Shown: positions 9,862-18,136 of the stretch, piece after piece
Layout: every line of letters starts with the position of its first letter
Numbering within the stretch: position 1 is the first letter of the stretch
Assembly: GCA_026913215.1 (NCBI GenBank)
Contig: JAPTYK010000001.1
Location: forward strand, 5,208,001 to 5,272,000
Length of the DNA: 64,000 bases
Direction of reading: 5' to 3'
Source: Streptomyces diastatochromogenes
GTDB lineage: Bacteria > Actinomycetota > Actinomycetes > Streptomycetales > Streptomycetaceae
Notes under the pieces: generated by a model
The model's input: only the letters and a program-made list of their open reading frames with translations
Told to the model about the DNA's origin: nothing
Database searches by the model: none
Made by a program: the position numbers and the translations under genes

Positions 9862-10280
9862 CGGCCATGTCCTCGGCTCATCACGCCTTCAAGCTGCCGG
9901 TACGGGGGGAGAACCGCCGCCCCGCGCGCGTGCGCCCGTACTCGCTGACCGGCGGCCGCACCCGCTTCGGTCACGTCCTGCTCGTCGAGACCTTCGTGGC
10001 GGCGCTCGAAGCGCCCGCCGCCCGCAAGGTCCTGACGGACGGCGGTCCGGCCCCGCGCGGGCTGATGCCGGAGATGCGGGCCATCGTCGAGATCTGCCGC
10101 CGGATGCGGACGGTCGCGGAGATCTCGGCGCTTCTGAAGATGCCGTTGGGGGTCGTCCGGGTGCTGCTCAGCGACCTGGCCGACCAGGGAAAGATCCGTG
10201 TGTACGGGACCGGTCACGGCACCGGCCAGCCCGACCGCGCGCTCCTCGAAAGGGTGCTGAGTGGACTCCGTCGTCTCTGA
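9858..10280 (+). CDS. cvnC: Conservon DUF742 protein CvnC
   Basis: This 140-residue DUF742 protein is the third conservon component. It has the characteristic RPYSLTGGRT motif and a winged-helix-like C-terminal half (RTVAEISALLKMPLGVVRVLLSDLADQGKI). The role is thought to be in relaying the sensor signal to CvnD, but the mechanism is not settled. The GTG start at 9858 overlaps the cvnB stop by four bases, and its own stop lies 20 bases inside cvnD. Confidence 0.92.
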   Translation: MTAMSSAHHAFKLPVRGENRRPARVRPYSLTGGRTRFGHVLLVETFVAALEAPAARKVLTDGGPAPRGLMPEMRAIVEICRRMRTVAEISALLKMPLGVVRVLLSDLADQGKIRVYGTGHGTGQPDRALLERVLSGLRRL

Positions 10281-10944
10281 CGCCACCGCCGTCTCCGAAA
10301 CCCCGGCGGTCGCCGGGATCCCCGCCCAGCCGGGGCCCCAGGATCCCGTGCTCGACGCGGAAGAGGGCGCGCAGGACTGGCAGCTCGACCATTCCCGCGC
10401 CCCCATCGCCACGAAGATCGTCGTCGCGGGCGGCTTCGGCGTCGGCAAGACCACCTTCGTCCGCGCCGTCTCGGAGATCACCCCGCTCCAGACCGAGGCG
10501 CTGATGACCCAGGCGAGCGAGGAGACCGACGACCTCACCGCCACCCCGGACAAGCTCACCACCACGGTGGCGATGGACTTCGGCCGGATCACCCTCGACA
10601 ACGACCTGGTGCTGTACGTCTTCGGCACGCCGGGACAGCAGCGCTTCTGGTTCATGTGGGACGACCTGGTGCGCGGGGCGATCGGGGCGATCGTGCTCGC
10701 CGACACCCGGCGGCTCACCGACTGCTTCCCGGCGCTCGACTACTTCGAGAGCTGCGGGCTGCCGTACATCGTGGCCGTCAACCACTTCGAGGGCACCGAG
10801 GTGTTCGAGGCGGACGACGTGCGGGAGGCCCTCACCGTGCCCGCGCACGTGCCCGTGGTGGTCATGGACGCGCGCAAGCGGTACAGCGTCGTCGAGACCC
10901 TGCTCGCGATGGTCGCGCACGCCCTCGACGCCACCCCCGAATAG
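10261..10944 (+). CDS. cvnD: Conservon GTP-binding protein CvnD
   Basis: CvnD is a small Ras-like GTPase, the output switch of the conservon. The P-loop is GGFGVGKTTF, switch-region residues include MDFGRITL and the G3 motif is FGTPGQQRFW. The usual NKxD guanine-specificity motif is replaced by NHFEG, which is common in this subfamily and leaves nucleotide specificity partly open. The GTG start overlaps cvnC by 20 bases. The protein has 227 residues and is intact. The next gene, a flavoprotein monooxygenase, starts 46 bases downstream and is probably co-transcribed. Confidence 0.92.
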   Translation: MDSVVSDATAVSETPAVAGIPAQPGPQDPVLDAEEGAQDWQLDHSRAPIATKIVVAGGFGVGKTTFVRAVSEITPLQTEALMTQASEETDDLTATPDKLTTTVAMDFGRITLDNDLVLYVFGTPGQQRFWFMWDDLVRGAIGAIVLADTRRLTDCFPALDYFESCGLPYIVAVNHFEGTEVFEADDVREALTVPAHVPVVVMDARKRYSVVETLLAMVAHALDATPE

Positions 10945-10989
10945 CCGGTCCCGAACGGCCGGTCCCGAACAGCGCCAGGAGCACCATCC

Positions 10990-12224
10990 ATGCGGAAGAT
11001 ACTCATAGTCGGCGCAGGCCAGTCCGGCCTGCAGCTCGCCCTCGGACTCCAGTCGCGGGGGTACGAGGTCACCCTCATGTCGAACCGGACGGCGGACGAG
11101 GTCCGCACCGGCCGGGTCATGTCCACCCAGTGCATGTTCGACACCGCCCTCCAGCACGAGCGGGACCTCGCGCTCAACTTCTGGGAGTCCCAGGCCCCGA
11201 GGATCGAGGGCCTCGGCGTCTCCGTCGCCGCCCCCGACTCCTCCCGCGCGATCGACTGGGTGGGCAGGCTCGACGGATACGCCCAGTCCGTGGACCAGCG
11301 CGTGAAGATGGCCGGCTGGATGGACACCTTCGCCCAGCGCGGCGGCCAGCTGGTCATACACGGCGCGGCCGTCGGCGACCTGGACTACTTCTCCCGCCGC
11401 TACGACCTGACGCTCGTCGCGGCCGGCAAGGGCGAGCTGGTCTCCATGTTCGGCCGGGACGCCGCCCGTTCTCCGTACGGCGAGCCCCAGCGGGCCCTGG
11501 CCGTGGCGTACGTCCACGGTCTCGGCCCGCGTCCGGAGCACCCCGACTTCGACGCGGTCCGCTGCAACATCGTCCCGGGCGTCGGCGAGCTCTTCGTCAT
11601 GCCGACCCTCACCACCGGCGGCCGCGCCGACATCCTCTTCTGGGAGGGCGTCCCCGGTGGCCCCGTCGATGCCTTCAAGGGCATCAAGGACCCCTCCGAG
11701 CACCTGGCCCTGACGCTGGAGCTCATGGAGAAGTTCCTGCCCTGGGAGTACGCGCGCGCGACCCGGGTCGAGCTGACCGACGCGGGCGGCACCCTCGCCG
11801 GCCGGTACGCGCCGACCGTCCGCAACCCCATCGGCCGCCTCCCGGCGGCGGCCTGGTCCTCGGCGTCGCCGACGTCGTCGTCGCCAACGACCCGATCACC
11901 GGCCAGGGCTCCAACTCGGCCTCCAAGTGCGCCGCCGCGTACCTCGACGCCATCGTCGAGCAGGGCGACGGGCCCTTCGACGAGGCGTGGATGCGGGGCG
12001 CCTTCGACCGCTACTGGAAGACGGCCCAGCACGTCACCAAGTGGACGAACGCGATGCTGGCGCCCCCGCCGGAGCACGTCCTGAACCTCCTCGGCGCGGC
12101 CGGACAGCTCCAGCCCGTCGCCGACCGCTTCGCGAACGGCTTCAACGACCCGGCGGACTTCGAGAACTTCTTCTTCGAGCCCGAGAAGACGGCCGCGTAC
12201 CTGGCCGAGGTCTCCGGAAGCTGA
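10990..12224 (+). CDS. Styrene/indole monooxygenase StyA-like FAD protein
   Basis: The protein belongs to the two-component flavin monooxygenases related to StyA. It has an N-terminal Rossmann motif (ILIVGAGQSGLQLALGL) and the C-terminal FAD-binding motif (DPITGQGSNSASKCA). Such enzymes epoxidise aromatic alkenes or hydroxylate indole using reduced flavin from a separate reductase; no reductase gene is present here. One base lost near 11845 splits the gene; the restored length is 411 residues, usual for the family. It follows cvnD by 46 bases. Some conservons carry a P450 or other redox gene in this place, so a functional link to the GTPase is likely by position, but the substrate is unknown. 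Confidence 0.88.
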
Positions 12225-12233
12225 CCGAGGCGA

Positions 12234-12415
12234 CGACTGGTGGCCGGTGACCGGTGACCGGTGACCGGTGGCCGGTGGCTGGTGACTTGTGGCCGGGGAC
12301 CTATGGCCGGTGACTGGTGGCCGGTGGCCGGTGGCCGGTGACCGGTGACCGGTGCCCGGTGGCCAGTGACCGGCGACTGACGACCGACGGCTGATGGCTG
12401 ACGGCCGGTGCCCGC
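12234..12415. repeat. Heptanucleotide tandem array (TGRCCGG)
   Basis: About 26 perfectly phased 7-bp units with consensus TGACCGG or TGGCCGG run between the StyA-like and DUF6584 genes; later copies diverge (CGACTGA, CGGCTGA). Because 7 is not a multiple of 3 the array is not built as coding sequence. It accounts for almost the whole 251-bp gap. Confidence 0.92.
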
Positions 12416-12475
12416 GCCGGGGCCGGCCGCCGGAATCAGGTCGTGACGGCGCGTTCCCGTGCCCGATCATGGGGC

Positions 12476-13001
12476 ATGCCCCCGTCTGTGACCCTCGGCC
12501 GCGTGGACGCGGACCTGGCCGCCGGCCGTGTGCCGATGGCGCGCCAGCGTCTGCGCGGACTCGTCTCCTCCTTCCCGTACGACCTGACCCTGCGCCGCAG
12601 ACTCGCCGAGGTGTACCGGCTGTACGGCGACGCGGCGGAGGCGGGGCGCTGGATGTACCTCGAAGAGGACCGGGACCCGGCCGAGACCGCCGCCTTCGAG
12701 GAGCGGTACGCGTCCACCGCCCGGCGGATGAAGGCCCTCGCCTGGCGGGGCCCGAGGCGCTGGCGGCGACCGCCCGCGCCGAGGAGCGGCTCGTGGCGCT
12801 CCGTACGGCCCGCGCCGGGGAGCGGGGAGGCCGGTCGACTGGGACGATCCCGCCTCCTACGCGGAGGACGCGGACGAGGAGTACGTGCCGGACACCGGCG
12901 GCGTGACGCTCGGAGGGTTCCTCATCGGGCTCGGCTGCCTGGTCGGGACGGTCGCGTTCGGGGCGGTCTGGGTGGTCGGGATCGTCGCCCTCTTCGAGTG
13001 A
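12476..13001 (+). CDS. DUF6584-family protein with C-terminal membrane helix (frameshifted)
   Basis: The N-terminal half (VTLGRVDADLAAGRVPMARQ, then SFPYDLTLRRRLAEVYRLYGD) is a conserved helical domain annotated DUF6584 in Streptomyces. After frame changes near 12750 and 12825 the sequence continues with an acidic linker and ends in a hydrophobic helix (FLIGLGCLVGTVAFGAVWVV) and stop at 13001. Restoring two bases gives 176 codons. The start is the ATG at 12476. It may be a tail-anchored membrane protein; function unknown. It is convergent with the MFS gene. Confidence 0.7.
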
Positions 13002-14178
13002 CGCGATTCCGCGCGGCGGACCGCGAGCGGGGTCAGGAGACCCGTCAGGGCGAAGAGGGCGCCCACGGCGAACCAGCCGGGGCGGCCCCAGCCCACGCAG
13101 AGCGCGATGAGGAGGCCGGGGCCGAGGGCCTCGGAGAGACCGGCGCCCAGGCCGAAGACGCCCAGGTACTGGCCGGTGGCGTGGGGCGGCGCGAGCGCGT
13201 ACGACACCTCGAAGCCGCCCGCCGCGTGCCACAGTTCGCCGACCGTGTGGACGACCACGGCCGTCAGGAGCAGGACGACCGCGACGGCGACGGGCGTCCC
13301 GGCGGAGAGCGGGACGAGGGCGCAGGAGACGAGGAAGGCCGCTCCGGCGCGCCGGTAGGCGCGGCCGCCGGCCCGGGGCGAGTCGACGCCGCGGCTCGCC
13401 CGCACCTGGAGGCCGACGACCAGGACGGTGTTGGCGAGCATGGTGCCCGAGACGAGCCAGTGCGGGGCGGTGGTGGACCCCACGAGCCAGAGCGGGATCG
13501 CGACGGTGAGCACCTTGAACTGGATCGCCATGACGCCGTCGAGCGCGGTGAGCGCCAGGTACGGCCGGTCCCGCAGCGCGATCCACCGGGGCCGCGCGCG
13601 GCGGGCGCGGGCGCGACCGGCGGCAGCAGGAACAGGAGGGCGGCCGAGGCCGCGAACGCGCAGGCGTTCCCGGCGACGAGGACCTGGTACGCGCCGAGGG
13701 TGCCGACCTGCACCGCCCATCCCGCGAGGAGCGCGCCGAGGAGATCCCGACGTTGGTCACGGCCCGCAGACAGGCGCGAAACTCCTGCGGCCTGTCCCTC
13801 CGTGGTGCCGGACGAGCGGCGCGCGGGCGGCGAGACCGGCCGCCTTGGCGCCGGTGGCCGCCGAGACGGCGAGGACGAACGGCCAGAAGCTGTCGGCGAG
13901 CACGAAGGCCGCCGTGGCGAGCGCCTGCACCGCCAGGGTGGTCACGTAGACCCGCGCGCGCCGCGCCGGTCCGCGAGGTGGCCGACGGCGATGCCCACGG
14001 CCAGCGAGAGCAGCCCGGCGATGCCGAGGCCGAGCCCCACGGTGGCGGCCGGGAGGCGCACGGCCTGGGTGAAGTACAGGACGCCTGCGGTCAGGAAGAG
14101 CCCGCTGCCGACGGCGTTGACGAAGTTCGAGGCGGCGAGCGCGCGTCGGGGGCGGGTGTCCGGTAAGAGTCTGGGCAT
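12857..14178 (-). CDS. MFS transporter (frameshifted), TTA codon at position 5
   Basis: Pieces in successive frames make up one major facilitator: an N-terminal helix (NFVNAVGSGLFLTAGVLYF), GHLADRRGA as the loop 2-3 motif, then WPFVLAVSAATGAKAAGLAARAP, YQVLVAGNACAFAASAALLF, LTALDGVMAIQFKVLTVAIP and C-terminal helices to about 13020. At least four length errors fall near 13955, 13780, 13740 and 13590. The ATG at 14178 begins MPRLLPDT; its fifth codon is TTA, so translation would depend on the bldA tRNA. The true stop is uncertain, since the last frame runs to 12857 across the end of the convergent DUF6584 gene. Substrate unknown. Confidence 0.75.
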
Positions 14179-14316
14179 GACGGGGCTCCGCGTCCGGGAC
14201 CGGCGACCGGCCATGAGTAAGGACCCGTCAAGCTTGTTGGATATTACGCGTGGGGGCAAGGGTGGGGGCCGGGGCAAGGGACGGGTCGGGGCAAGAGGCG
14301 GGCCGGGAGCGGTGGT

Positions 14317-15738
14317 TCAGCTCCTGTCGTAGCCCTCGTCCCCGCCGTCCTTCGCGCCCGCCGGGAGCGTGGGCGGGTGTACGCCTCCAGGGCCGCCCCG
14401 CCCGGATCGGGCCGTACGGCACCGAGCAGCGGGTTCGCCGCGATCGGCGAGACCTTCACCTTCCCGCCGGGGCGCGGGGCCTGCACCACCAGGCCCGCGC
14501 CGAGATAGAGGGCCACGTGGGTCGCGCCCGGGAAGTAGACCACCAGGTCGCCGGGGCGCAGCTCGGCCAGCGGCACCCGGGGCAGGGTCGCCCACTGCTC
14601 CTGGCTGGTCCTGGGCAGCCCCGGCCGCCGCCGCCCACGCCTGCTGCGTCAGACCCGAGCAGTCGTACGCCTCCGGGCCCTCCGCCCCCACTCGTACGGC
14701 TTGCCGATCTGGTCCACCGCGAAGCGCAGCGCCTCCGCGCCCGCCCGGGACGGGGTGCGCGCGCCTCCAGGACGCCGGAGTCGAGCAGTTCGCGCTGCGC
14801 GCCTGCGGTCTGGACGTGTTCGAGCGCGGTCAGCCGGGACAACTGGTCCGGCGACAGCCCGGCGAGCAGCTTCTCCACCTCCAGGAGCTTGGCCCGCACC
14901 TCGTCCCGCCGCTTGCGCTGCGCGTCGGCGAGCCCTGCCGCCGGTCCAGGGCCTTGCGGGAGGCGCTCGCGAGGCTCCCGGCCCGCCGCTCGGCGTCCGC
15001 CAGCCGGGCGACGGCGGTGGCCCGGTCACGCGCCACGCGGTCCATCAGATGCCCCTCGTCCAGGGCCGACTGGGCGTCCGGCGCGAAGAGCAGTTCCACG
15101 TAAGAAGAGAGTCGGACCTGCCCTGGTACTGCTCCCGGGCGATCCGCCCGGCGGCGGCACGGCCCTGCGCCAGCGCGGTCCGGGCGGCGGTGAGCCGGGC
15201 GGTGACCTTCTTCGTGTCGGCGTCCTGGAGCTTCAGCGCCTCCTCGGCGGCGTTGTACCGCTCGGTCGCCTCCTCGGCCTGCTGGTAGAGCGTCCGGAGC
15301 CGGGTGAGCAGCCCGCCGACGGAGTCACCGCCCGGGGGCGGGAGGGCGGAGGCGTCGTCCTGGGCGGGGGATGAGGGATTCCGGGCTCCAGCGGTCCGGC
15401 CGGGGTCGCGGCGGGGTTCGTGGACGGGGGAGCGGCCGGGGGTGTGGCTGGGGTCGCCGGGTCTGCCGGGTCCACCAGGCCTGCCGGGTCCACCAGGCCT
15501 GCCGGGTCCACCAGGTCTGTCGGGTCCGCCGGTCCGGCCGGTTCCGCCGGGGTCGCCTGGGCCGCCGTCGGATCCACCGGCCCCACCGGTTCCGCCGTCG
15601 GGTCGGCCCAGGCGATCGGGGCCTCCGCCGGAGGGTCGGCGGGCGGGTCCGGGCGGCGCTCGCCGAGGGAGCACCCCGTGAACGCCGTCATCGCGGCGAG
15701 CGCCCCGTGCAGACCGTGCGCAGCAGCCTTCGCGACAC
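14317..15738 (-). CDS. NlpC/P60 cell-wall hydrolase, probable lipoprotein (heavily frameshifted)
   Basis: NlpC/P60 peptidases cut peptidoglycan stem peptides. The C-terminal domain shows the catalytic cysteine in YDCSGLTQQAW and the histidine in THVALYLG. An N-terminal coiled coil (LRTLYQQAEEATERYNAAEEAL) precedes it, as in RipA-like enzymes. The GTG at 15738 has GGAGGTG just upstream; one base restored near 15690 gives VSRRLLRTVCTGALAAMTAFTGCS, a lipoprotein signal with lipobox FTGC. A Pro/Asp-rich repeat follows. The frame changes at least six times (near 15690, 15375, 15110, 14935, 14770, 14620 and 14370), yet every segment matches one continuous protein, and the total length is a multiple of three. 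Confidence 0.82.
15461..15535. repeat. 18-bp tandem repeat in the NlpC/P60 gene
   Basis: About four copies of an 18-bp unit encode GLVDPA repeats on the minus strand, in the disordered linker after the lipobox. Confidence 0.85.
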
Positions 15739-15811
15739 GTCATCACCTCCACGGGGATGATGACGGGTCACTTCATCCGATTACCGTACAAATCAAGGCG
15801 CGTCTCGGGTG

Positions 15812-16103
15812 TCACTCGTTCGGCTTCGAATTCGGCTTCGGTGTCGGCTTCGACCACGGCCACTTCAGCTCGCGCCGCTCCCGCCCCTCGGGCGCGTACA
15901 CGTACACCCAACCGCGCTGGAGCCCGAGCCGCTTCGTGTAGCCCGAGGGCTCGCGCCGGTACGTGTGCAGGGTCGGCGGGTGCCCGTCGTGCGCCGGGAC
16001 CGGGATCTCGTACCACTTCGGAGGGTGGCCGGTCGGGCCGAGCAGGATCGGCAGGGCCCGGCCGTCGAGGGGCCGCCGCGGAAGGGGTGTTCTCGCTTCT
16101 CAC
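15812..16103 (-). CDS. Small conserved protein of unknown function
   Basis: The clear part reads ALPILLGPTGHPPKWYEIPV, then HTYRREPSGYTKRLGLQRGW and VYVYAPEGRERRELKWPWSK, ending in a KPTPKPNSKPNE tail at 15812. Its aromatic and basic composition and conserved look indicate a real gene. No domain is recognised. That frame has a stop just upstream without a start, while the GTG at 16103 opens an adjacent frame (VRSENTP), so a length error near 16080 probably joins them. It lies 24 bases after the TetR gene stop and may share its transcript. Confidence 0.6.
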
Positions 16104-16127
16104 CCCACAGTCTCCCCGGCACCCGCC

Positions 16128-16847
16128 TCACAGCAGGCGGGCCGCCCCGCCCAGCAGCGGCACCACCCGGCGGGCCAGCGTCGCCACCGGGCCCTCGGGG
16201 TCTCCTGCGCGAGGAGCCGCTGCACGACCTCCGCCGTCTCCCCGTCGCTCGCCGCGGTCGCCGCGAGCAGGGCGACGAGGTGGTCGACGAGCCAGTCCCG
16301 CAGCTCCCGCGCCGGCGGCTGCTTCCCCTCGTCGAGCCAGATGAGCGAGGCCGCCTCGACGGCGGCGATCCACGTCCGGACGAGCATGCCGAACCGGGGC
16401 CCCGGCCGCTCCACCCCGAGGTGGACGAGGATCTGCTCGGCGGCGGCCCGCCGCACCTCGTCCACGATCGCGGAGGTCCGGGAGGTCTCGGCGACGCTGC
16501 CGCCCGCAGCAGCGCGCTGAACCCGGTGCCGTGCTCGTCGACGAAGGCCAGGTAGCGGTCGAGCACCCGGCCGAGCCGCTCGGTCGGCGGCCCCGCCGGC
16601 GGCTCGGCGAAACAGCGGTTCAGGGCGTCGGCGTTGGAGCGCAGGGCGGCCTCGTACAACTGCTGCTTGCCACCGGGGAAGTACCGGTAGACGAGGGGCC
16701 GCGAGACGCCGGCCGCCTCGGCGACGTCGTCGAGCGAGACGTCCTCGGGCGCCCGGTGGGCGAAGAGCCCCAGGGCGACGTCGAGGAGCTGCCCGCGCCG
16801 CTCCTCGACGGTGAGCCTGCGGTACGCGGGGTGGCGGCGCTCGTCAT
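16128..16847 (-). CDS. TetR-family transcriptional regulator (frameshifted)
   Basis: The N-terminal DNA-binding domain reads RLTVEERRGQLLDVALGLFA, then SLDDVAEAAGVSRPLVYRYF and GGKQQLYEAALRSN. Helical ligand-binding sequence follows (LLRAAA, then FGMLVRTWIAAVEAASLIWL and ELRDWLVDHLVALLAATAA). The ATG at 16847 needs one base restored to give MTERRHPAYRRLTVEE; further breaks fall near 16500 and 16200, the last giving the C-terminus LARRVVPLLGGAARLL. Total length is 720 bases. It is divergent from the ferritin-like di-iron gene with 86 bases between starts, so that gene is a likely target. Confidence 0.82.
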
Positions 16848-16933
16848 GAACCGCAGCGTAACCGTGTCCGACTTGTTGACGATCCGTCTACCACCGTGTG
16901 AGCCTGCTGAAAACGGACGGTAAGGAGTCGCCA

Positions 16934-18043
16934 GTGTCGACGCACGACCTGTACGTGAACGCCCCCGCCGCACCCGGCTGGCAGGTGCCCGCCACCGGAG
17001 CCGCCCGCTTCTCCTGGGACTATGACGACGGCCGCGAGCGGCTCCTCGCCCTGTACCAGAAGGGCAAGGACAAGCAGTGGGACGGCGCCACCCGCATCGA
17101 CTGGGGCATCGAGGTCGACCCGTACGACCCGCTCGGCACCCCCGACGAGGTCCTCACCCTCCACGGCACCCGCCACTGGGCGAAGATGACCGAGAAGGAC
17201 AAGGGCGACCTGCGCCGGCACTACTCCTCCTGGCAGTTCAGCCAGTTCCTCCACGGCGAGCAGGGCGCCATGATCTGCGCCGCCCGGATCGTCGAGTCCG
17301 TCCCCGACCTCGACGCCAAGTTCTACTCGGCCACCCAGACCATGGACGAGGCCCGCCACGCCGAGATCTACGGCCGCTTCCTCCACGAGAAGATCGGGAT
17401 GCTGTATCCGATCAACGACAACCTCAAGGGCCTCCTCGACGACACCCTGCGCGACTCCCGCTGGGACATGCCCTACCTCGGCATGCAGGTCCTCATCGAA
17501 GGCCTCGCCCTCGCCGCCTTCGGCATGATCCGCGACACCACCGACAAGCCGCTGCCCAAGCAGATCCTCGCCTACGTCATGCAGGACGAGGCCCGGCACG
17601 TCGCCTTCGGCCGGATGGCGCTCCGCGACTACTACAAGCAGCTCACCGACGCCGAGCTCCGCGAACGCGAGGAGTTCGTCATCGAGGGCTGCTACCTGAT
17701 GCGCGACCGGCTGCGCGGCGTCGAAGTCCTGGAGAACTTCGGCATCCCGAAGAAGGAGGCCGAGGAACTCAGCGAACAGAGCGAGTTCCTGCACCTCTTC
17801 CGCAAGCTCCTCTTCAGCCGCATCGTCCCCTGCGTCAAGGACATCGGCCTCTGGGGCGAACGCCTCCAGAAGGCCTACCTCGACATGGGCGTCTTCGACC
17901 TCGGCGACTCCAACCTCGACCTGCTCATGAGCCAGGACGAGGAGATCGCGGAGGCCCTGGACCGCGAGCGCTTCGCGACGGAGGAGGCCGAGAGGGTCGC
18001 GGAGGTGGAGGCGGCGATCGCGGAGGGGGAAGCGGTGTCGTGA
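16934..18043 (+). CDS. Ferritin-like di-iron protein
   Basis: This 369-residue protein has the four-helix di-iron pattern: FLHGEQGAM, then MDEARHAEIYGRF, IEGLALAAFG, and QDEARHVAFGRM. The two E/D-ExxRH motifs supply the usual carboxylate and histidine ligands, as in R2-like oxidases and AurF-type oxygenases. It is much longer than a storage ferritin, which favours an oxidase or oxygenase role; the substrate is unknown. The GTG at 16934 has AAGGAG eight bases upstream and gives VSTHDLYVNAPAAPGW. An in-frame upstream start at 16898 lacks an RBS. The C-terminus is a Glu/Ala-rich helix. The gene is intact, unlike its neighbours. Confidence 0.85.
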   Translation: MSTHDLYVNAPAAPGWQVPATGAARFSWDYDDGRERLLALYQKGKDKQWDGATRIDWGIEVDPYDPLGTPDEVLTLHGTRHWAKMTEKDKGDLRRHYSSWQFSQFLHGEQGAMICAARIVESVPDLDAKFYSATQTMDEARHAEIYGRFLHEKIGMLYPINDNLKGLLDDTLRDSRWDMPYLGMQVLIEGLALAAFGMIRDTTDKPLPKQILAYVMQDEARHVAFGRMALRDYYKQLTDAELREREEFVIEGCYLMRDRLRGVEVLENFGIPKKEAEELSEQSEFLHLFRKLLFSRIVPCVKDIGLWGERLQKAYLDMGVFDLGDSNLDLLMSQDEEIAEALDRERFATEEAERVAEVEAAIAEGEAVS

Positions 18044-18100
18044 CGGGATGGTGGATCCAACAGTCGAATTTTGGATCCGGGACACAAGCTACGGATACGG

Positions 18101-18125
18101 GATGTTGGATCCAGGACCCAACATC
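18101..18125. terminator. Hairpin between convergent di-iron and PBP genes
   Basis: GATGTTGGATC pairs with GACCCAACATC (one mismatch) around a short loop. It lies between convergent stops at 18043 and 18137 and could stop transcripts from both sides. The surrounding 18050-18130 repeats GGATCC-containing words. Confidence 0.6.
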
Positions 18126-18136
18126 CATGATCCGGG

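Noticed and set aside
7569..10718. A 1,049-codon open frame on the minus strand opposite the conservon
   Set aside because: It is antisense to four recognisable genes, is rich in Arg, Ser and Ala, and matches no family. Long antisense frames are expected at this G/C content.
12234..12415. CRISPR array
   Set aside because: The 7-bp units are directly adjacent with no spacers, and no cas gene is present. The same applies to the arrays at 22321, 23553, 24776 and 30619.
14317..15738. NlpC/P60 gene as a pseudogene
   Set aside because: All catalytic motifs and the lipoprotein signal are intact once bases are restored, and the error type matches that in essential genes nearby.
15768..16103. A 111-residue protein in the frame starting VRSENTPSAAAPRRPG
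   Set aside because: Its second half is Ala/Arg-rich and lacks the conserved aromatic motifs found in the adjacent frame; only its start is likely to be real.
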